Assembly (NCBI RefSeq): GCF_000003815.2
Contig: NC_049988.1
Span: forward strand, 120,000 to 183,999
Direction: 5' to 3'
DNA: 64,000 nt
DNA from: Branchiostoma floridae
Taxonomy: Eukaryota; Chordata; Leptocardii; Amphioxiformes; Branchiostomatidae
Below the pieces are notes generated by a model. That model saw only the letters and a program-made list of their open reading frames with translations, was not told the origin of the DNA and searched no databases. Below are positions 24,801-35,400 of the stretch, in pieces. The translations under genes were made by a program, and so were the position numbers. Position 1 is the stretch's first letter, and every line of letters starts with the position of its first letter.

Positions 24801-27800
24801 GATTTGATTGGTCATGTACAGGGATCGGAATAGGAATGGTTGCAATGACGGCCATCCTGAGCATCTACTATAACGGTGTGATGGCGCAGATCCTGTACTA
24901 CCTGTTCTACGTTACCGGAGATCTACACACGGCTACGTCATGTGACAACCCATGGAACACTGAGAACTGCTGTGAGTGCTGCATTGTAAACATAACAGAG
25001 ATTATGATTTCTGAAAAAAGTTTCATCAGGTTGGAAGAATATAGGATATAGGAGACTTATTTTTACATAACCAGCAGGTACTTACATTGCTTACGTTTCA
25101 AGCTTAGCCACGTTTAGAAATTAGGATTGGTTTCTCACCGCATACGCGCCACCTACACCGGCTATATATAGCGGGGAGAGGCAGAACTCCAGTTAGAAGC
25201 TCTGACGAAGGTGTCTGAGAGACATCGAAACGAAAGCAGTGTAAGTACCCCTGCTGGTTGTGTAAAAAGAGTTCTCCTATACCCCCAGAGATTAGGATTG
25301 TTATGAAATCGCTGCCAAAGGTAAATACTAAGTATATTTGCTTCTCCAAACCCTTATCCTCGTATGTGAGGCCATAGTCTTGAGACTTGAAGCTTAGAAC
25401 ACTAACATGTGAACAAGGCGCAACTTTAACAAGCTACCACAAACTTGTGGATTGAGAAAATGTCCAAGTCTTGCAGGAATACATCAGCTTCATAGTATGA
25501 GCTTAAACAGACCGTGTGGTATGACAAACAAGGAATAGAAGCAAAGAAACGAACGAGCATACAAACAAACATACTTAGGTCCTTACACTTATGCCATTCC
25601 TTTACAGATACCAGCATGTGCGGTAAAGTGGTGGAGTACTACGGCGACGACAAGATGTACAACTACACCTATACAACTTGTGGCCACATGTCTGCTGCGT
25701 CGGAGTACTTAGAGTAAGTCATATATCCATTAACAGTTTGCATTGTACAAAGTTTATGAATGCACTGGATCTCAAATATATAAACCTACTTATCATGAAG
25801 TGTTGCTGTCGGCAATACATTGGAATATGATATTGTAACATCGACTATCATAATTTCACCAGGTGCCATAATACCGCCACCTAAAAAAAAACGTTAGTAC
25901 AGAGGTCTTCCCAAGATTGTCTTGAATACCGAATGTTAAATATCGTAAATGTAATACAATTCAGATATTTAGGTGTTGAAGACAATCTTGAGAAGGCCTC
26001 TATAACAACGTTTTTTGAGGTGGCGGTATAATGGCACCTGGTGGAATTATGCGAATGTATGTTAGATCAAAGGCAAAAGATCTTTGTACTTCTATCTTTT
26101 TTAAAATTAAAATGAATATCTAACATCCTAAATTGCATTATTGGGCATGAACGAACTCTGGACTATGGTTCACCTTTCACTAACCTTTTTTGCATACATT
26201 TTACTATCTAATAGCTAAACGTAAAGTTTGTACTCGGGCTCATGGGAATTTTGGTGACGACATTAGTTTTCACGTTCAGTATCTACTTTAGAGTTTCTTC
26301 ATTCAGAGATCTAAAGTCATTGCTTTCCTGGTTTTACTTTTAAAAGAAATTCCAAAACGTTTTGAATATTCTCATAAAGTACAAAATACCATGGAAATAT
26401 ATGTATGTAGATGCGGTCCCAAACACGACTCTTCCCAGTCATGGACCTGGATGATGGGAGATACAAGATGAGTCACGTTTGGGACCGCATTCTGCACAGT
26501 GCAGCAGCGACACCTAGCTGCAGTGCCAGGTAGAACTAGTTATCATCACATTGAGAAAGGTGACATACGGTCCGCCGAAACGTCCGTAAGAAAATTCCTA
26601 CTGGACGAAAACCTACAGATATAGATTAGAACTTATTTCGGACATTCTAGACTGAAATGTTAAGGCAAAGCCCTATCAAGTCTTGGTACTCAGCCACCAT
26701 CACCATCTTGTTTTGTTTCAGTCATTACGTTCTCCAGAGGCCTGACGTCCGTGGTTACATGGGAGCTGTCCGGGGTGACCTGGCGGGGTGCCTGTTCCTG
26801 GCCTCCCTGTTGTTGATGGCTGCCCTCAGCTTTGGAATCAAATCTCTAGGGAAAGTGCGTAACAGCAGAATTGTCCTAACTAAAGCTAAGGGCACAACCC
26901 GCCGTCCGTATCTATCGTCAAGCCTGGGGCACAACCCACCGTACGTGCAATTTGTCCGTACGCTTTTTGTGGAGGCCACGTCCGCCACGTATTCCTGAAA
27001 ACGTGGAGAACGACTGGCAAGAGCAGGGAGGGAGTACGTCAACGCACGTCACTCGCACGGTTGCGCAATGTGTAAGTACGTGGTCTGCACGCCACGCCTG
27101 GCGGAGAGCGGTTGCGTTCATCGTTCGTTGCGCAAGTGGTAGGTGAGTTTCACGTGCGTACAACGTACGGTCTCTGTGCGAGTGCCACGTTAACGTATGC
27201 AGGCCCTACTTACACGTGCTGCTTACGTACGGTTTCCTCACTCACTCGCATGGTGTAAGTGCGTGCAAGTGCGATGAACGTAAGTTTTTCGGAGATGTTT
27301 ATATAGGACGACCTTTCAAGGTCCTATCGGCTGCCTCCAGAAGTCCTAGCAGCTGCCTCAAGTAAGATGCCACCCATTCCACCGCAGAGACTCCGGATTC
27401 TGATGCTGCAATAGTAACTACAAGAGCACTTGACCATGAGAAAACTTTAATAAACTCACGGAGCCAGTGCGTTGTGCGCCCATTGGCTGTACAGGGCAGG
27501 CGCGTCGCCCGTACTGGCACGTACGGAGGGCGAATCCGCAGGCCGAACGCAGAGAAAGTTCTGCATGCACTTAAATTTCTACGGCGCGTCTGCGTGCTCC
27601 CAAATCCGTGTGATTCGCCACGTGTTCGTACGGAGACGGTACTTACCACTTACGGATACCAAAAGATTGCCTGCGTTTTGGCACGTAGACAGCACGCACT
27701 TGCAAGTACGGCGGGTTGTGCCCCTAGCTTTAAATAATTTGTCCGTACGTTTTTTTGGGAGGCCACGTCCGCCACGTATTTCTGAAAACGTTCAGGCTGT

Positions 27801-30800
27801 ATTGGGCAGGCGCGTCGCCCGTACTGGCACGTATACGGGGGGCGAATCCGCAGCCCGATGGCACACAAAGTTTTGCTACACGTAAAGTTCTACGGCGTGT
27901 CTACGTGCTCCGAAATCCGTCGGGTTCCCTACGAGTTCGTACGGAGGCGGTACTTACCACTTACCGGGATCCCAAAAGATTGCCCACGTCTTGGCACGTA
28001 GACAGCACGTATTTGCACGTACGGCGGGTTGTGCCCTTAACTTTAGGTAAAATGCAATGTAGTTTACCAGCTTTGACGGGTAAAACAATATAGTATAACA
28101 GTTAGGACGGGTTGCNNNNNNNNNNNNNNNNNNNNNNNNNNNNNNNNNNNNNNNNNNNNNNNNNNNNNNNNNNNNNNNNNNNNNNNNNNNNNNNNNNNNN
28201 NNNNNNNNNNNNNNNATATGAAAGGGGAAAACAAAACCAAAACAATACAAAAAATGTGAAGATGAAAACAATTAGTTTAGTCTTAACATCCAATGTCTTA
28301 ATCCCTCTAAACGTTCAAGAACTCTTTCCCAATTGATAGAATTTTCCTCAAGCACGCTGTGACTACTTTTTAAAGGTAAACACACGTACCTCCAAATTTT
28401 TTATGGCTATCAGTCCATCTTGCTCACGGAGTGACCTGGTTCTCGCGAGAGTAGCGAGAACTAGGTGAAGACTTCCAATGTTTTCAGAAAAGGTGTTTGT
28501 GCTGCATACTTTTGTTGTAGGGGTAAAAAATGTTTGATATTGACATTTCGATATAATGTTTATGCTTCCTCTGAACAGGTTGCGTATGTCACAACTATCC
28601 TCCCGCTGTTTCTTCTGTTCCTTCTGTTTCTCCGTGCCGTGACTCTGCCGGGAGCCTCTGATGGGATAGCGTACGCCATGACGCCTGGTCCGGTCTGGGT
28701 AAGTAGCTTTTCGTAGGTAGGAGGGCGGATAGATACGTATAGTAAGCTTCTTTAGGCACAACCAAGGAGTACTTACTTCCAACGTCTCGATGGCTCAGCT
28801 TGTATCCCCCCTCGTCTCTGTTCATGACTGGAGCTGATTTTCTGATCCAAACTGCCTCCCTAATCCAGCGTGTTCTTCTGTTTTCCTCTCTGTCGATGAC
28901 TCTAGCCCCCTCCCAGTCTATTACACAATTGTTAAGTAGTAGCAAGAAGTAGTTTCCAGTCATTCTACCCTGATGATGGTGTCTGATAAACATCGAAACT
29001 TTGGAAGTAAGTACTCATTGGTTGTGCCTAAAGAACCTTACTATATGAATAATTGCCAACCCGATGAAGTTATTTACGGGTGATAGAAACGGCCTGGGTC
29101 TCACCCAGAAATAAGGTGCACAGCTCACATTTTGGGGCACAAGTATATAGTCTGAAGCCTTTTATCAATATCCACCAAATTTCAAATCATTATGGCCAAT
29201 ACTTTCCAGCAAGGAGACTTACCTTCTTGTTTCCGGCCGACGTCCCTTTGAAAATAATGCCATGAAATCTTGAAAGACATTGTTGAAATGTTGCATGAGA
29301 AGTATTTCCAGTAAATGTAGACAGAAGTGGGTACCTGACCTTCAGCAGAGCTGAAGTTGACCCACACACCTCCATCATTTCTTTCCCACGAAACCTCAAG
29401 CTTCGGTCCCAGTGTCAGGGATGTACCTCCGGGCGGGCCCCGGAGCCACAGATTTGTCCCTGTTGGCTGCCAGACAGGACACCTGGCGCATCCCGTCTTG
29501 TAATTAGCCAGCGAAAGGGTATGTCACCCCGTAAGGGGCGGTATAACCCCGTCGTGTGTAAATACGTCGACCGATGATGATGATGATGATGGCTGCCAGA
29601 TACCACGGGGTGTCTCTTGGTGTGCTCACGATAAGCTAACGGACTCTATACACCTTTCTCATGCGGCGGCCATGATAGATCTAAAACGAGTTCAATGAGG
29701 CAAACAACAGACTGTCCATCATAATTAGCAGTTCAAGCAATGAAAGCCTGGCAATTAGGAAAGTGACCAATAAGAATGGTCCGCCAAATATTTGCATTAT
29801 TATGTTTTACTTTGCATCTCTTAAGGGACTTTGGGATCAGTCTACGTTGCTCTAAATTGCTACATACTTTGGTACATAACACTAATTATAATATCTATTG
29901 TTTGATATTATATTGTGAAAAGTTGTGTGGTTTGGTGGAAAACTAAATGGGAGCTGATTTTAGAAATAAGGTTTGTCTTTTTGCCTCATTGACCTCGTCT
30001 TCGATCTATCATGACCACTGCGTGAGAAAGGTGTATTTGTTACCGGGCCCCGGGTTCATTTTAAGTCCGACTACAATTCAACCTGGGGCTCGGTCAGGTC
30101 AAAAACTACCCCGAAAGCCAGTTCTCCCACGTGGCCACGTAGGGCATGAAAGTGTTGCATTATCATTTATGCGACTGCAGTTTTATTTTCTATTATTTAT
30201 GTATGTATATGAATCAACTGAAGCATGACAGGAGAGACCACCGTTAACTAGTTACCATTTACGTAAAATTAGTTATTCTAGCATACACAGTCCTTAGATA
30301 CAAAATTTTTGTTTGTTGTCACTTCACTTCACTCGTCCCGTAGCTCAGGTGGCCGTAGGGGCAGTAAGACTGTTCACAAGTGCTTTGCACAATTTGTTGT
30401 CACCGTTGTTAAATGTCATAAATGTCTGGATAAGATACATAAGTTTGATCCTAGACAATATTATTATTGGTGTTTATGTCTGTCCGTGCAGGATGCTAGC
30501 TTTGGTTCGGGTCTGATCAGCGCAGTTGTTCTCCGATTGACCCTTGGTTTCGGCGGCTACACAACATTGGCCTCTTACAACCGCTTCCACAACAATGTTC
30601 TCCGGTAAGAATTTTACGATACATGTCATAGATGTACGCCTAGTAAATGCTTACAACATTGGATACACTGTTTATGTTTGCTGCGTGTGTCTTTCTCTGC
30701 TGCGTGTATATTTATGTCTTTTAAGGACAGTATAACTTCAGAACATCTAGATGGACTACAATGATATTTGGTATGCTGGAAGATCGTCTTTTTGAGACAT

Positions 30801-32361
30801 TTTGTGGTCTTGATTTTGGGGAGGCGGACAACTTTTCATATGTAAGGAAGAAGAGGTTTAAGTCTGTGCTCTCTAAAAGCCTTCTTTATATATATAGAGA
30901 TAGATAGATAGATGTCTATAGATATAGATAGATAGATAGATGGATAGATAGATAGATATTAGATAGATGGATGGATGGATGGATGGATGGATGGATGAAT
31001 TGATAGATAGATAGATAGATACTATTAGATAGATAGATGGATGGATGGATGGATAGATAGATAACTGGATTCACTGAAAGTGTAAGTTTGACTAATAGTC
31101 ATTGTACTTTCTTGTACATTATATTTTGTATAACTTACCCTTTCAGGGATGCTATTGTGGTGGTGTTTGTAGAACTGTTGGTGATGATCTTCTGTGTGCT
31201 GACCATGGCCGGCTTATACGGTTACCTCGCCAACATCGGCGGGGTGGACATTAGAGACATGATCTGGTCAGGTAAGCGGAACTCATTAACTTATATCATC
31301 ATATAGCCAGGCGCCGCGGACCAATCAGAGGGCCCCGTTCCATGTTGGTTTATATGACGCCGTAACACATAGATTTCGGCCGGCCTGATGTGTATCGATC
31401 CTTCTGATTGGTCAGAATTTGACCCGCCTCTTCCTTGGTGTATATAGTGTGATAAAGCCTGGTCCTTCGCTATAACCACCTCATAAAACTACCTCATTCG
31501 CTTCGCTCACTCGGTGGTTTCACACGGTAGTTATAGCAAAGGACCAGGCGTTATCACACCATATGCACCTCGGGTGGGTCATTAATCCTTAAATACTAAC
31601 TACTCTTCTGAAAAGTGTACGCTTTCCATTACCATACTAAGCAAAAAGTGTCCTAAAAGGGTCCGTTTACCCTTTTAGCTTCTTTGTGTAGCATACTTAT
31701 AGGAGAGCTGACGTTTTAGTCATTTTCCTACGCAGAGGCATCCAACGACGCCAGCAAACCGCCTCTTGTCTGTACTCTGCTATCTCGACCGTCACCATCA
31801 GTTCCTGACCGCCCTGCTTATAAATATCAATGAGATTACCCTTATATACGCGATATCCCTTTTGAAAACTGAAAGGCCTATTCTCTGATTGGCTGAGAGC
31901 TGGTTTGTGGCGATGCCCACAGGAACTGATGGTGACGGTTGAGATAGCAGAGTACAGACAAACAGCGGTTTGCTGTCGCCTTTGGATGTCTCTACGTAGA
32001 AGAATGATTTTAGCTTGAAGCACTGATTCACGTTGGGCAAACTTCAGTATTGAAAGGCCGGGGAGATCATTTTCTCGCTCCCCATAAACAAACGCCGGCG
32101 CTCCTAGAAGTCTGTGAAGGAGGTTGCTTTATGTAACGTTACGTCCGAAAGTATGGACGTGGACCATTGTTTCAATGTTTGAATCGGCGCTTTCTCGCTT
32201 TAGGGACAACCATGCTCTTTGTCACCATGGTGTCGGGGTTCTCTCAGCTTCCATCCGGGTCTTCGTGGGCAGCTCTGTTCTTCCTATGTGTGTTTCTGTT
32301 GGCCTTCGGATGCCAGGTTTGTACATACAATAGGGCAGATAGCTAGATAGCTAGATAGCTA

Positions 32362-32450
<89 letters not shown>

Positions 32451-35400
32451 GGAGAGAGACAAAGAGAAACAGACAGAGAGAGGAGAGAGAGACAGACAGT
32501 CAGACACAGAGAGGCAGAACATGCTTCACAGAAGCGTGTGATTCGAACAAATTGCAAGCCATGTTGCTCAATAAACGCATTAGATCACCTACTTGGAGAC
32601 GGTCATCACTTCCCTGATGGACCTGATCCCGAGACGACTGATCAAAAGGATGCCAGGAAAGGAGTCCGGGCTGCTGAGTAAGAGGGCGCTGCTGCACGGT
32701 GTGATGACTGTGGCTGTCTGTTTCCTGTTCTTCCTCTTGGGGCTGCCGTACGTGACGCAGGTAATCTACTTCGCAGATATTTCCGGTGTTTTTTTAAGTC
32801 CTTTGAAGTGCTTTTTTGAACATACAAGGACAATATTAATGTGGCACTGCACTCAAGTTAGTAACTTATATTAACAGTGCCAGATACTTAGTACAGAAGG
32901 TAAAGTTAGTCTTCTTTTCACCTCCCCGACCGAGGTCAGGTACCCATTTGTACACCTGAGTGAAGTGAGGAAGGTCGTGTGAAGTGCCTTTTCCAGGGGC
33001 ACAACGTCGGGGGGCACGGCTGGTATCGAGCTCATCAGGACCTCTAGATTCCGAGCCGAACGCTCTACCAGTTACGCCACACACGACGCCAAGTGCTTGT
33101 AGTTCTGTTTGACTTTGACTTTAGTTAGATCCACAATTAGCCTGACATAGCCAGTAGTTATTCTCCCTGTGAACCTGTCGTTTCACGAGCGTTTCACGTG
33201 TCAACTGGACAAGCGAGCGTTTTACAATTTTCGCAACCGTGCAAAAACAGAACAAAATGCCGAACAAGTCAGTTATAATCTTATTTGTTAGGGACTGAGA
33301 GAACAGGAGTGGCAACCCTACTGGATCTCACCCTGAGTTTTCTGACTCTCACCCAAGATTTAATGGAAGTTTCAATGTTGCAGCTGTGGAGGGTGTTCAG
33401 TGACAGTTATCCGACCAAAACATTGTCTAATATAGTATACATTGTACCAAATTGTTCCTTTTCTTAGGGTGGTGAATACCTGAGCAACCTCGTATCCCAC
33501 TACAATTTCATCATCCAACCGTACATGTTCGTCCTACTGGAGTGTGTGGCCCTCACCTATCTCTACTGTGAGTAGTTGGATATAAAGTTGTGTTCTTCTA
33601 AACCACCAATAATTGATCATTATGAATACTAGTAACTAAGTACTGATGATCCCAACGATTTTTGAGCAGGTTGGATAGGCATGTTGGATATTGTATGAAG
33701 GAGAGATAAAGTCAAAGTCTCCCTGTTGGCACTGTTTGTATCTATAATTTGTATTATAGTCATCATGATGCACTAGTACTATCAATTTTGCTATTATCAT
33801 TATGAGATTATTTTCACTATTTTCATTACCATTATTACCATTTATTGTATGTTAATTTTCTGTTTTATTTCACTGTCAGGGCTCGAAAAAAATCGAAATA
33901 CCACCTGCATATGCAGGTTAGTGCAGGTAGAACTGTGCAGGCATTTCTGTTGTCTACCTGCACCTAACCTGCACAGGTCCATGTACTGGGTTTAGGTGTA
34001 CATGTACTATATGATGTAGGTGTGTATGGATATTTTCCAGGTACATCGACTGTTACACCTAGTATAAAAAAAATGATGGCAATGGTTTCTGAACAGTTTT
34101 TAGTATGACATATACTTCCTAAGTTCTGAGTGGTGCGGGTAAAAGTTGTCTAGTGCAGGTAATTTCCAATGTTACCTGCATCAGGTATGCAGAGAAAAGT
34201 ATTTCAAGCCCTGGACTGTATATGCATTACTGTTTAATTGTAGCACATGACACGTCTTCAAATGAGTGTCAATCACTGAGCTGGGCAACCCTGAGGAGAA
34301 AATTGAATAAATGAATTGAATGAAACTGATCCTTACTTTCTCGCCCAGCCCCGACCTGTAGTCGCTGTTGTCCAGCTATAAGACGCTGGATGTCTGAAGT
34401 GAGCCACATGTTACAGACCGTGTGCTGTTTCCGCTGTGCTAACGTCGTCAACTGGTTTGCAGCGGTGACCTGGGTGGCCCTCATCCCTTTGGCCATGCTG
34501 GTAAGTCTGCTTGATTCATTAACACTTTACCGCGCAGCGACGCAGCGGTGCAGCGGCAGCGTGTTTGGCTCGTGACCGAGAGGTCTCGAGTTCGAATCCT
34601 GCCGTGTCACCGATCTTGTGCCCTTGGGAAAAGCACTTAACACGGCTTTTCTCACTTTACTCAGGTGAAAATGAGTACCTAGTTTCGGCTATGGCAGTCC
34701 TTCCGATAGGACGTTAAATGGAGGTCCTGTGTTTTGGGAGAGTCACACCCCACGCACGTTAAAGAACCCCCACGCGCGATGGTGCGGTGTGCGATGGTTC
34801 AAATCCTTTCGTCTAGAATGTGTGATTCTCTACGACTCACCCGGACTCCAGGAAGACTAGTCACTAATGGAGATCTGTATCAAACTAAACTAAACCAAAT
34901 CGATCTTTCAAACTCAAACTCCCTACATTTTGTTGTAGAAATACATGTTGTAAGTACTAACTAAACTTTTTAGTTCGTCAGTACCATAGAATTGCTTTGT
35001 ATAATTTTTCTTAGTAGAATATAATGGAACGTTACCACAAATAGAGATATCATAGCACGAAGAACGCAATAGTTGTAATGCTACTGAGGAATGAGAAAAC
35101 TGCCCCAAACCGTAGATTCTGCTACAGTACCAAGCAAAGTCGCCAGGGAAGGTAATCGTTTCTTGCTATTGTCATGCGACATCGACGAAATAGATGGATG
35201 GGTGGATTTTCATCCCATACCAACATAAAAATACCACCAAGGTCCAAGTATGACTTATACAAGTTATGCTTTCTACAGACAAAAAGAAAGGTAAACAGAC
35301 CAAAGCAAAAACATAACCTTCTTGGGGAAGGTCGACCCAGCCACTATCTAGTTCGTTTTTGAGCTGATACTTATCAGTCGGTACGTCCACCAGTCGGTAT

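Noticed and set aside
26409..26610. Fourth hammerhead-like motif near 26,575 (GCCGAAACGTCC)
   Set aside because: GAAAC is present but no CTGANGA lies at the right distance and no helix II forms.
27299..28093. Open frames within the CGTACG-rich region
   Set aside because: They fall inside a composite MITE and repeat with its units. No domain, and the same words appear in non-coding copies elsewhere.
32351..32557. Leu-Ser repeat open frame
   Set aside because: Translation of the (GA)n microsatellite in an intron.
34390..34575. Alternative SLC6 C-terminus by reading through the exon 12 donor
   Set aside because: It would end in SINE sequence, and the donor GTAAGT is strong. Kept only as a remark because TM12 was not found.
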